From NCBI RefSeq assembly GCF_037975245.1, contig NC_092576.1, positions 24,825,611-24,889,610 of the forward strand: a stretch of DNA of 64,000 bases. Direction: 5' to 3'. The notes beneath the pieces are model-generated. The model saw nothing but the letters and a program-made list of their open reading frames with translations, was not told the DNA's origin and made no database searches. Every line of letters starts with the position of its first letter. Position 1 is the first letter of the stretch. This DNA comes from Apostichopus japonicus (lineage: Eukaryota; Echinodermata; Holothuroidea; Aspidochirotida; Stichopodidae). Made by a program: the position numbers and the translations under genes. Below are positions 11,201 through 19,307 of the stretch, piece by piece.

Positions 11201-12507
11201 CTAGGCAGAGTTCACTTCTGGTGCACGTGCTGCACTTGGGACACAAACCGAAACAACCAACAGTTGAGACACTTTAACTGGCTACATGAAGACATGTCAG
11301 AATCCCAGAAGTAAGGTGAATAATGCAACGAGACTTAACAAGGCAATGGGCGAGTGTAGGGGAAGGAATTTAAGATAACAAAGCGTATGATACGTAACAA
11401 CGTGCTTCATCTAGAAGCCCGCAGGCTACGAGTGAGTAGTGAACCTCAGGCAAGAAGACCACCAAAAAAACCATCGCTAAGAGACTAGAATGGGGAAAAA
11501 GGCTAGTAAATCAATACAAAGGTGAAAACGAGAGTACTGTACGATATACAACACTGTGTACAACAAAAGAGCGGGAAGCCCACAAAGGCAGTTCGCAGAA
11601 CTGCTACCCCTAACTTGCTAACATGCAAAATACAAACTGGCGGGAACCGTTAATAAAACGGCTATAAAAAAAAACCTTTTTAAGTTAAAAAAAGGATACT
11701 TATCGGGCTGTGACTCTTGTCAACACTTCAGTATCCAAGATTGGAAAAAACTAAGATCATTGGCTACAGTTCCGTACGAGAAACGAACAGGGTAAAACCA
11801 GACGAAAAATGCACCATGCTGGCACTTTGAATGGTAGAATGAGTAGAGTATTGACTGAGGGAGCCGGTCATAGAGGGCGTGCAGTGTTAAAATGTTACCA
11901 GTTCATTCTAGGCACGGTAGAACAAGGTGCTAGGGTTGTGGGGAGACAGGTAAGCAAGGAGCGAAGTAAATTCCATAGCTCCCCATATACCCCCGGAGAA
12001 AGAATTTATGAAGGTTGGTTGGTGCATTATTACACAAACATATTGTCATAAAGAGTCCAAACACTCCTATGACACTTTCTCCTAATGTCGACTGTTAATC
12101 GATAAATGATGTAGCAAACAATACAGATTGATCGGGACAAAACTGAAGTTTTAATTAATGACATTTCACTTATTTATAACTGCATCTTCCATTTTCTGTC
12201 TAAGAGTGTTGTTCCCTTATTTCGAACTGTTTAACACTGTTTATATTTTCAATACCAGACCTGGCCTGTAAGACCCGGCAAAAAATGGGTGACCGATCTA
12301 ATAACTAATCTAACTTGGAGATGATTTGCATTGCATATTATTACATTTATCTAGAATCATGACTTTTTTTTTACTTTTTTTATTATTTTTTTACAGATTG
12401 TGGTGAAGTCAGGAAATGATGAAGGTGGTTGGGTTAAAGTTCGGACTGCACTCAAGTCTGGTTACTACCCCAGTAATTGCCTACAGACACTCATCTCACA
12501 GCAATGA
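2085..12507 (+). CDS. Stac: STAC-family adaptor (SH3 and cysteine-rich domain protein), C-terminal part, 7 exons
   Basis: STAC proteins are cytoplasmic adaptors that bind voltage-gated calcium channels; they have a C1 domain, a linker and one or two SH3 domains. Joining seven exons (2085-2263, 3079-3137, 6374-6541, 8635-8720, 9290-9341, 10293-10433, 12397-12507) gives one open frame. A Ser-rich linker is followed by SH3-1, with VVLYDF, the acidic DDLTL of the RT loop, EWWKGEVDGRIGFFPS and the binding-groove Trp pair and Pro. A shorter SH3-2-like segment starting near VMRVNTGI ends in GYYPSNCLQTL and a stop. The RIGFFP motif, then NES..R, then an SH3-2 ending in a G.(I/Y)P turn, matches the STAC layout as I know it. 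All donors are GT and all acceptors AG, with compatible phases. The C1 exons are missing, so the gene is 5' incomplete. Family is fairly sure; the paralogue is not. Confidence 0.85.
3079..3137 (+). CDS. Stac: STAC-like exon b, copied into the adjacent minisatellite
   Basis: This 59-base exon follows CACTGAAG and encodes GPREDERRLIASAVAVSASP, ending in phase 0 at GCATCTCCA|GTAAGTAGC. Its last nine bases and the whole donor are the start of the 40-bp repeat unit that fills the next kilobase. If a downstream copy of the donor were used, the frame would read V-S-S-stop at once. Confidence 0.7.
3129..4170. repeat. Minisatellite, 40-bp unit, about 26 copies, containing exon tail and 5' splice site
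   Basis: The unit is GCATCTCCAGTAAGTAGC followed by TAATACCGTAATCACATGTACA (40 bp). The first unit straddles the exon-intron junction at 3137/3138; later copies carry CCA|GTAAGT again. A minority have changed donors (CCAGTCAGT in a few copies, CCCGTAAGT, CCATTAAGT). Each donor copy is followed in frame by TAA. One unit near 3795 has a deletion that shifts register. Expansion from the exon boundary into the intron is the simplest reading. Confidence 0.95.
4171..4670. other. Intron sequence between two arrays
   Basis: AT-rich sequence of about 500 bases. Short scattered copies of CTAGT and of the 36-bp satellite words (for example CTAGTCTGCTGAG near 4268) suggest degenerate satellite edge. No exon was recognised. 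Confidence 0.4.
4671..6212. repeat. Satellite, 36-bp unit, about 42 copies, with a 716-bp higher-order repeat
   Basis: The unit is CTAGCTAACTAGTCTGGTG followed by AGACTAGGAAATACAGT. It contains CTAGTCT-GGTG-AGACTAG, a 7-bp inverted repeat with a 4-base loop, so each unit can form a hairpin. Diagnostic variants recur at a fixed distance: AGAAAATATAATATAGC at about 4947 and 5663, and GTGACACTAGG at about 5368 and 6082. A block of about 716 bp has therefore been duplicated. The array ends about 160 bases before the next STAC-like acceptor. Confidence 0.95.
6374..6541 (+). CDS. Stac: STAC-like exon c (basic linker)
   Basis: The acceptor is ATACTTTCCAG and the donor AAG|GTGACG; 168 bases, phase 0 to 0. 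It encodes a linker rich in Ser, His and Arg (RILRRRHHH, then KISSSLEDELLKRYRDRILS). No domain is known to me for this part; it sits between the missing C1 domain and SH3-1. Confidence 0.75.
6542..8180. other. Intron, no gene seen
   Basis: Non-coding AT-rich intron. It holds a short three-copy tandem of AATGTCCACAGAGACTGTGT (about 7503-7563) and a C-rich run at about 8013-8045. The reading frames here have no recognisable content. Confidence 0.5.
8196..8412 (-). mobile_element. tRNA-derived SINE (minus orientation)
   Basis: Read on the minus strand, the sequence has an A-box-like TTAGCTCAGTGTT (8382-8394) and a B-box GAGTTCGAGTC (8340-8350) at tRNA-like spacing. A tRNA-unrelated body follows, with GCGGCTTTGATAAGCC and ATGATGGCTTCTTTGCGAG. 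A second copy in the opposite orientation at about 45717-45913 shares body and B-box. The two copies at separate loci, with internal polymerase III boxes, indicate a SINE rather than a tRNA gene. Confidence 0.75.
8635..8720 (+). CDS. Stac: STAC-like exon d (start of SH3-1)
   Basis: The acceptor is TTCCGTTTTTACAG and the donor CTAAG|GTAAAC; it ends in phase 2. It encodes QFVVLYDFEGMLRDDLTL, the first strand (ALYDF motif) and acidic RT loop of an SH3 domain. The final 27 bases plus the donor are repeated in the intron that follows. Confidence 0.9.
8694..9190. repeat. Minisatellite, about 77-bp unit, about 7 copies, containing exon tail and 5' splice site
   Basis: The first unit begins inside the exon (ATGTTACGAGATGATCTAAC then ACTAAG) and runs into the intron (GTAAACCATGGTTCATTGC). 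Copies begin near 8769, 8846, 8927, 9001, 9080 and 9154 and keep GATCTAACACTAAG in most cases. About three intronic copies retain AAG|GTAAACC or close to it; others read AAGGGTAC or AGTTGAAC. Unit length varies from 73 to 81 bp, so this array looks older than the 40-bp array in the same gene. Confidence 0.9.
9290..9341 (+). CDS. Stac: STAC-like exon e (SH3-1 middle)
   Basis: The acceptor is TTTCATTCACAG and the donor AAG|GTAAAG. It encodes AGELIRVLSGRNAEWWK, including the n-Src loop region and the conserved WW of the SH3 groove. The phases join exons d and f without a break. Confidence 0.9.
9342..10292. other. Intron, no gene seen
   Basis: Unique AT-rich intron sequence. Two overlapping antisense reading frames (9387-9668 minus and 9538-9771 plus) show no conserved motif. 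Nothing else was recognised. Confidence 0.5.
10293..10433 (+). CDS. Stac: STAC-like exon f (end of SH3-1, start of SH3-2)
   Basis: The acceptor is TTTCTTTCTCAG and the donor CAG|GTAGGA; 141 bases, phase 0. It encodes GEVDGRIGFFPSFCV, which closes SH3-1 with the ALPANYV-equivalent motif, and then NESVMRVNTGI and GINLRQHQ, resembling the first strands of the second STAC SH3 domain. Confidence 0.9.
10494..11957. mobile_element. DNA transposon-like element with about 95-bp terminal inverted repeats
   Basis: The left end begins GCTTACCTGTCTCCCCACGA and the right end is its reverse complement with few changes. The inverted match continues past CTACCGTGCCTAGAATGAAC to GCCCTCTATGA, about 95 bp in all. 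The interior is unlike the host intron: 10616-11200 is CT- and GC-rich with a 192-codon open frame that I do not recognise, and the rest is A-rich. No clear target-site duplication is visible, so the superfamily is unknown. Confidence 0.65.
11958..12396. other. Intron sequence before the last STAC-like exon
   Basis: Unique AT-rich sequence ending in the strong T-rich tract and TTTTTTACAG acceptor used by the last exon. No other feature was recognised. Confidence 0.5.
12397..12507 (+). CDS. Stac: STAC-like last exon (SH3-2 end, stop codon)
   Basis: The acceptor is a long T tract ending ACAG. It encodes IVVKSGNDEGGWVKVRTALK, GYYPSNCLQTLISQQ and TGA at 12505-12507. The GWVKV and GYYPSNC parts fit strands c to e of an SH3 fold with the conserved Pro. 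An AATAAA polyadenylation word lies at 12511-12516, only four bases after the stop; another lies at 13366-13371. Confidence 0.88.
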   Translation: MVVKSGNDEGGWVKVRTALKSGYYPSNCLQTLISQQ

Positions 12508-12620
12508 TGGAATAAAATGATGGTTTCATTCAAACTGAAGCTACCCAAACTCAAGCTACTGCCATATGTATTGCCTCTCGATGTTATAGTTTGATCGAGA
12601 AGAACTAAATGGTGATCATT
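12508..12620 (+). other. Stac: Possible 3' UTR of STAC-like gene
   Basis: Sequence between the stop codon and the 24-bp satellite. With AATAAA at 12511 the transcript could end here. If the later AATAAA at 13366 is used, the whole satellite would be in the 3' UTR. Confidence 0.4.
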
Positions 12621-12624
12621 GAAG

Positions 12625-13192
12625 AGTATGTATGGTATAGAGCTTGTGAGTATGTATGGTATAGAGCTTGTGAGTATGTATGGTATAGAGCTTGTGAGTA
12701 TGTATGGTATAGAGCTTGTGAGTATGTATGGTATAGAGCTTGTGAGTATGTATGGTATAGAGCTTGTGAGTATGTATGGTATAGAGCTTGAGTATGTATG
12801 GTACAGAGCTTGTGAGTATGTATGGTATAGAGCTTGTGAGTATGTATGGTATAGAGCTTGTGAGTATGTATGGTATAGAGCTTGTGAGTATGTATGGTAT
12901 AGAGCTTGTGAGTATGTATGGTATAGAGCTTGTGAGTATGTATGGTATAGAGCTTGAGTATGTATGGTACAGAGCTTGTGAGTATGTATGGTATAGAGCT
13001 TGTGAGTATGTATGGTATAGAGCTTGTGAGTATGTATGGTATAGAGCTTGTGAGTATGTATGGTATAGAGCTTGTGAGTATGTATGGTATACAGCTTGTG
13101 AGTATGTATGGTATAGAGCTTGTGAGTATGTATGGTATAGAGCTTGTGAGTATGTATGGTATAGAGCTTGTGAGTATGTATGGTATAGAGCT
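12625..13192. repeat. Minisatellite, 24-bp unit, about 23 copies, with 166-bp higher-order period
   Basis: The unit is GAGTATGTATGGTATAGAGC plus TTGT. Every seventh unit is shortened to 22 bp and is followed by a TATGGTACAG variant; this marker lies near 12788 and 12954, giving a 166-bp higher-order repeat present in two full copies. Because 24 is a multiple of 3, long artefactual frames occur on both strands, including a 245-codon minus-strand frame. None resembles a protein. Confidence 0.95.
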
Positions 13193-14006
13193 GGTTCTTC
13201 ATCTGGTAGTCAACAGTGAAACAAGCTTGACCTCATCCATTGGTCAGAAGAGCAGGTCAAGGGTCAAAGGACAGGTCAAGGGAGGTTTAAAAGTGTTGGA
13301 CATCCTTGCCATGAGCTAATAGGTACCCACATGTATCCTGCTATTGTTCATGGTTTAAGCCGTAGAATAAAGTTTGAGATAACTAAATAACTGATGATAG
13401 AACATCAGTGGCAACTAGTATTTGGTGCAAACAATATTCTTTTTATCTGTCTTCCCATATTACTTTTCTAGTTAGGAGAAGTGGTGACTAAATTATTATT
13501 TAATGTCAGAGAGAATCCTTCTAACAGATCAGTATCCATTTTGTTGTTGTCAGCTGAGCATATAATTGTTATTATAACACAATCTTGTATCGAAACTGCA
13601 ATGGTAGAATATACTGTATGGGATTAACACTATTTATTACCTGTATTACCTATTTTATTTATTTTTATTTATTTTGTTGACTTTCATGAACTTAATTCAA
13701 GAATAGGGGAAGTTATCAGTGACTATATCACTGATTACTACTAATAATAATACAGATAAATTGTAATAGAAAAGAGAGATCTCAGCTCAAAGGAGGAAAA
13801 AAAAAATTGATATGCCTTATAAATGATGACAAGGCAAAAAAATAAGTTAGTGGATACCATCAATCTGTACAGTTTTAAAAACTCCATTTAATAATTCTGG
13901 TTGAAATTATATTCATTTATAGAATTAGCTTCTAGCTGCTCTTGTAACTGAAAACATTCGAAAAGTTAAAAACAAGCTCAAATCTGGGAGATTTTTGAGT
14001 ACCCAT
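13193..14006. other. Downstream region of STAC-like gene, no gene seen
   Basis: Unique AT-rich sequence with an AATAAA at 13366-13371 that may be the distal polyadenylation signal of the STAC-like gene. No other feature was recognised. Confidence 0.4.
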
Positions 14007-14376
14007 TTAAAGGCATTGAAGACTCGCCCCAAACTGTGTGCCGCGCTCTGAAAAAGTTAACGTTCCGTTGCTTGCAAGTGAAGTCTTCTGCTTGTCGCTA
14101 CAAAATGCAGACAGTAATGAAACGTGAAACCTAGTTATCTTTAGTTGGACCGGAGATGTCCATCGCTGTATCGTTTGTACACTGTGCTGTGGGTATTGAC
14201 CGCAGCTGTATGTACTGACTGTACACTAGTTTCTAATTACCGACGGTAGCAAGCTGTGTGTGTGTATTATCTGGGATCGATGGTGGTGTCTAACACTTCT
14301 GTTACACCTCATTCGAAACTAGGTTAGATTAACGGCATTAGACGTTCCTTTTTGCGCGAGTCTTCACACTCTTTAA
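14007..14376. mobile_element. MITE with TTAA target duplication, copy 1
   Basis: The element is bounded by TTAA on both sides. Its inner ends are AGGCATTGAAGACTCGC on the left and GCGAGTCTTCACACTCT on the right, which are imperfect inverted repeats. A second copy at 29171-29541 shares most of the interior, for example CGCTACAAAATGCAGACAGT and GAGATGTCCATCGCTG. TTAA duplications occur in piggyBac and Kolobok families; there is no transposase, so it is non-autonomous. Confidence 0.75.
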
Positions 14377-14980
14377 GTAGGATGTACAGTATCCCACTAG
14401 TTACTGTTGAAATCAAAGTTACTGTTGAAACCATATCCTCTATTCCGATGATCGTCTAAGCAGGAGTTTTGTTTTTTGAATTAAAAAGCATGATTAAGTG
14501 ATTATCTTAATGAGTTAATGATTAAGTTAGGCTGTGTATTAATAATAAGTTGGTCTGGCTTTATTTTTGGAGGGATTCAGAGATTTATTTAATGTGTCTA
14601 TATTATACAGTTTACTACTGTGTGTGTGTGATTATATTCTAGCAATCCTAAAGTATAGGACATGTATTCAGTAATGTAATGTACATCGATTTTATATATT
14701 AAGAGCAAAACTGTTACTTTAAAATATTGTGAAATGATATTTACTTACTTGATTTTATCAATTATAACATGAATTATCTACAACAAAACTGGTCTGATTT
14801 TTTTTTCTTTTGGTTATAAAATACTTCAGAGAGGGTTGATACAACACAATTTCTCAACACAATTTTGGTTGATTCAGGATTCTGATCAGCTCATCAACAG
14901 CTTGACAGCTCTTTGTACAATGGCCTGATAATAAGTTCAATACTGGTACTGGGAGCTGAAAACAAAACCATACTCATGTA
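14377..14980. other. Intergenic, no gene seen
   Basis: Unique AT-rich sequence between two transposable elements. No exon or RNA gene was recognised. Confidence 0.4.
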
Positions 14981-17663
14981 TGGAACGCCAAAAGCGCAAC
15001 GCATTTCGTTGCCTCAATCGATTTCGCCTCCTTCTATTTCGTTGCATCCCTTTATTTCGTTGCCTCCTTTGATTTCGTTTCCTCCTTCTATTTCGTTGCT
15101 TCGTTCTATTTCGTTGTTTCCTTTGATTTCATTGTCTCCTATTTCGTTGTCTCCTTTGGTTTTGTTGCCTCGTTTGATATCGTTGCCTCCTTTTATTTCG
15201 TCGCCTCCTTCTAATTCGTTGTCTCCTTTGCTTTCGTTGCCTCCTTTGATTTCGTTGCCTCGTTCTATTATCTACTATCGGTAACAAAAATGATTTCTTG
15301 ACCAAAAGTGGCCTTAAAGTTTTAACCCCGATACGGACATCTCTAAACGCGCTGTATATACATAATGTGTAATGATCAGAAAAATGTAGGCTCCATAACT
15401 AAAGTTAATCGATTTTGAAGAAAAAAAAAATTAAACAGTTTTCTGATCATTACACATTACGTATATACATCGCGTTTAAAGATGTCCGTATCTGGGTTAA
15501 AAATTTGAGGCCACTTTTGGTCAAGAAATCATTTTTATTACTGATAGTAGAGATATACCACCTGAAAGATGAACCTGTCTACTTTAATGTGGTGCTAACC
15601 GGACATCTCAATAGGCTCCATAACTCAACTTAATTGATTTTGAAGAATAAAAAAATTAATCAATATTTTTAAACTTTTAGGCCACTTTTGGTTAAAAAAA
15701 AAATCGGCTTTGTTACCAATAGTAGGTATAACACGTGAAAGAAGAAATGTTATTCTTTGATGTGATGCTAACCGAACCTCCTAACTAGGTCAATAACTCA
15801 AATTAATCGATTTTGAAATAATAATACGTTTGGATCATAACACATTACCGCGCGTTTCGAGCTAATTTTCCCATTTGCATCCCACTCCTGTTGGGATCGA
15901 ACGGTTTGTAGCCATCGAATTTCAATAAATCAAAGTGTTACTGGCTGTTTTTTCATACCACATGTAAGAGGAATAATTTAACATCGTCATTGTACCTCTC
16001 TTGACTGTTTTATATTCTCATAAATTAATTGTTTAGACATTTGAAAAAAATGGTATAAAAATTGTCGCAATTTACGCCTTTCTCCACAAGATTTGGTAGG
16101 ATCACAAGTTTCAGTTCAATATGGATGCAGAAATCGTCCACCATTTAATTCCAAAATTATAACACATGAAAGAGCAACATCTTCTCTCTCATATGGTGCA
16201 ATTATTGGCATTTTACAGTATTCATAGCGTTAATTATTATCGCTTTAAAACAGGTACGAAAAAGTAGCAGTCAGCGCTCGTCACCGTGTACAAACATCAG
16301 TGGCCAACGGCGTGTAACGTTGATGTATACACTATTGGCTGCTGTTAGTGGCTGCTGTTAGTGGCTCTTACGTTCAAACAGGTGCTAGGCTGCTCAGTAC
16401 GTGCTAGGCACTGTGATCGACCAGGTAACGTTCGCGTTAACCAGCCGGTCGCGACCTAAGGAGAAAAAAGCTCCGCCCACCAATGCATGCCTGCAATACC
16501 TAATTAACATAACCAGGCGAATTCAATCGAGGCAACGAAATCGAACGAAGCAACGATGTAGAACGAGGAAACGAAATAGGTCGAGGCAGCAAAATAGAAC
16601 GAAGCAACGAAATAGAAGGAGGCAACGAAATAAAGGGAGGCAACGAAATAGAAGGAGGCAGCAAAATAGAACGAAGCAACCAACGAAATAGAAGGAGGCA
16701 ACGAAATCAATGGAGGCAACGAAATAGAAGAAGGCAACGAAATAGAAGGAGGCAGCAAAATAGAACGAAGCAACGAAATAGAAGGAGGCAACGAAATCAA
16801 TGGAGGCAACGAAATAGAAGGAGGCAGCAAAATAGAACGAAGCAACGAAATAGAAGGAGGCAACGAAATCAATGGAGGCAACGAAATAGAAGGCGGCAAC
16901 GAAATAGAAGGAGGCAGCAAAATAGAACGAAGCAACGAAATAGAAGGAGGCAACGAAATCAATGGAGGCAACGAAATAGAAGAAGGCAACGAAATAGAAG
17001 GAGGCAGCAAAATAGAACGAAGCAACGAAATAGAAGGAGGCAACGAAATCAATGGAGGCAACGAAATAGAAGAAGGCAACGAAATAGAAGGAGGCAGCAA
17101 AATAGAACGAAGCAACGAAATAGAAGGAGGCAACGAAATCAATGGAGGCAACGAAATAGAAGAAGGCAACGAAATAGAAGGAGGCAGCAAAATAGAACGA
17201 AGCAACGAAATAGAAGGGGGCAACGAAATAAAGGGAGGCAATGAAATAAAGGGAGGCAGCAAAATAGAACGAAGCAACGAAATAGAAGGAGGCAACGAAA
17301 TCAATGGAGGCAACGAAATAGAAGGCGGCAACGAAATAGAAGGAGGCAGCAAAATAGAACGAAGCAACCAACGAAATAGAAGGAGGCAACGAAATCAATG
17401 GAGGCAACGAAATAGAAGAAGGCAACGAAATAGAAGGAGGCAGCAAAATAGAACGAAGCAACGAAATAGAAGGAGGCAACGAAATCAATGGAGGCAACGA
17501 AATAGAAGAAGGCAACGAAATAGAAGGAGGCAGCAAAATAGAACGAAGCAACGAAATAGAAGGGGGCAACGAAATAAAGGGAGGCAATGAAATAAAGGGA
17601 GGCAACGAAATAGGAGGCAAAATCGATCGAGGCAACGAAATGCGTTGCGCTTTTGGCGTTCCA
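14981..17663. mobile_element. Foldback-type DNA transposon with satellite arms
   Basis: Inverted termini begin TGGAACGCCAAAAGCGCAAC and continue for about 50 bp with few mismatches; TA flanks both ends (14979-14980, 17664-17665), fitting Tc1/mariner-type insertion. Both arms are built of 18-bp units, TTTCGTTGCCTCCTTCTA-like on the left (about 15005-15270) and the complement on the right (16510-17640). The right arm is organised as about 90-bp higher-order repeats marked by GGCAGCAAAATAGAACGA. No transposase was seen. The very long reading frames across the right arm are satellite artefacts. Confidence 0.8.
15268..15552. repeat. Large inverted repeat inside the foldback element
   Basis: TATCGGTAACAAAAATGATT with TCTTGACCAAAAGTGGCC and onward to ATGTGTAATGATCAGAAAA is found again in reverse complement from about 15432 to 15552. 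The arms are about 120 bp with a spacer of about 35-45 bases, so the strand can fold into a long hairpin. Part of the arm is repeated once more near 15600-15730. Confidence 0.85.
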
Positions 17664-17935
17664 TAAATGAGTGGGTGTCCAATTGATGTTAATTTTGAAA
17701 ATTGTGACACTAATTTCAATGTACAGTGAGTTTTATGTAGATATTCTTATTTACTAAATGAAGTGATCTGTTATTAGTGGCAGTCATTGAAGATATTTAG
17801 TTTGCTCTGAATAATTCAGCTGATAATTTATTAAAAATGGCTACACATGAATAAAATCAGATGCTGGTGATGGATTTAATTATATTTATGGCTGATTTCA
17901 TTTTCCCGACCAATATGATAATGGCAGCTTATGAC
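17664..17935. other. Intergenic, no gene seen
   Basis: Unique AT-rich sequence between the foldback element and the next tandem array. It carries TTTATT at about 17826, which is AATAAA on the minus strand and could serve SNRPC, but it is more than 1.3 kb past the stop. Confidence 0.3.
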
Positions 17936-18205
17936 CCATTTCGATCCTGCAAATCACAACTTTTAATCCAGCTTACGACCCATTTCGATTCTGTAAATCA
18001 CAACTTTTAATCCAGCTACTGGAATAACCCATTTTGATCCTGCAAATCACAACTTTTAATCCAGCTAATAACCCATTTCGATCCTGCAAATCACAACTTT
18101 TAATCCAGCTACTGGAATAACCAATTTTGATCCTGCAAATCACAACTTTTAATCCAGCAAATAACCCATTTTGATCCTGCAAATCATAACTGTTAATCCA
18201 GCTAA
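17936..18205. repeat. Short tandem array, alternating 38- and 48-bp units, about 6 copies
   Basis: The core CCTGCAAATCACAACTTTTA plus ATCCAGCT repeats, with or without a TACTGGAATAA insert before the next CCATTTCGAT or CCATTTTGAT. Long and short forms partly alternate. The 69-codon minus-strand frame over it is an artefact. Confidence 0.85.
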
Positions 18206-19161
18206 TGTCCCATTTGATACTGCAAGTGAATCATTTCATATCTCAAAATCTCGATAGACTACCTCTTGTAAATAAAAGGGTCTCTCTAGTATCTACACAA
18301 AAAGCCAGAAGTATGCATAGCGCAGTCATTGATGATAACTGAAAAGGTGTGATCAAAGATAAATATCATCAAAACACAACAAATTAACTAGAAAACAGCA
18401 AATCATGGTCTAAAATGTATATTTCTTGTCATTTCCATCATGTTTAAACATGACACAGCAGTCCTTTTGTGGTGGAGGCTTCATTCTTTGTTTACATGTT
18501 GATTATGCATTAATAGGGCATTTTCAGTTTTTTATATATTTTTTCTTTTCTACCCAACCCAATAGCCATCATAGGTTAAAGCAAACTATGCTGTTTTACA
18601 TGACCAGTTTGGAAATGTTTGAGTGAAAGTCCCAATCAAGTTTGAACTTGTTTTTTTCAGTTCAAGCAACTAGAAAAATTAACACTGGGGGAAGTTTCAT
18701 CTTGATGCAAATGGGTCTTTCGTGTAAACTTATGGACTGAATAAAACAAATTTAAAAGCTTAATAAGAAGACGGCTATACATAAATGACTTATTTAAGTT
18801 ACAATCTAATATTTTGGTGTTCCAGCGTACCATTAGAACCTCAATACACACACCTGTACTACAAGTAGGTATGATACTGTAAATGACCACCAGTAACATT
18901 TTACATATATACATTCTGTGGTAAATTCCATGGTTATCTGCTGCACATTGAAGCACTCATCAAAATGCATACAATTTTTGCAGGCAACAGTGTCGAGACT
19001 AACCAGGTCGGAAGTTAACTCCAACTGCTTCAGCCGCTACCTTAAGAATGTCAACTGCGTGTAACTCCTGTCTACGATTACTTATAAAAACTTAACGGTA
19101 GAAACAAACCACGAGGAACATGTTCGGTGGCTATGTACAGGTTTACAGAAGGGATCCATCA
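18206..19161 (-). other. Downstream region / possible 3' UTR of SNRPC
   Basis: AT-rich sequence following the SNRPC stop codon on the minus strand. No further exon was recognised; reading frames in it are short and have no motifs. Confidence 0.4.
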
Positions 19162-19307
19162 TCAACTTCTTCTGGGAACATTCCCCATTAATGGTCTCAT
19201 TTGTGGCATCCCTGGGCCCATGTTTGGTGGCATTCCTGGGCCCATGTTAGGCCCCATACCTCTACCCATTGGCAACATCGGTCCTCCTGGACCCATCGGT
19301 CTGACCA
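19162..19307 (-). CDS. SNRPC: SNRPC last exon (Met/Gly/Pro tail, stop)
   Basis: The acceptor is CTCTTTACAG; two bases complete a Met codon with the A from exon 4. It encodes [20 protein letters not shown] and [15 protein letters not shown] and ends in TGA at 19164-19162. The sense-strand frame over the same bases also looks Pro/Gly-rich but lacks splice logic. Confidence 0.9.

Noticed and set aside
16504-17719. Minus-strand frames of 287 and 398 codons rich in ISLPPS or FYFVAS repeats
   Set aside because: They are translations of the 18-bp satellite arm of the foldback element; frames are open only because 18 is a multiple of 3.
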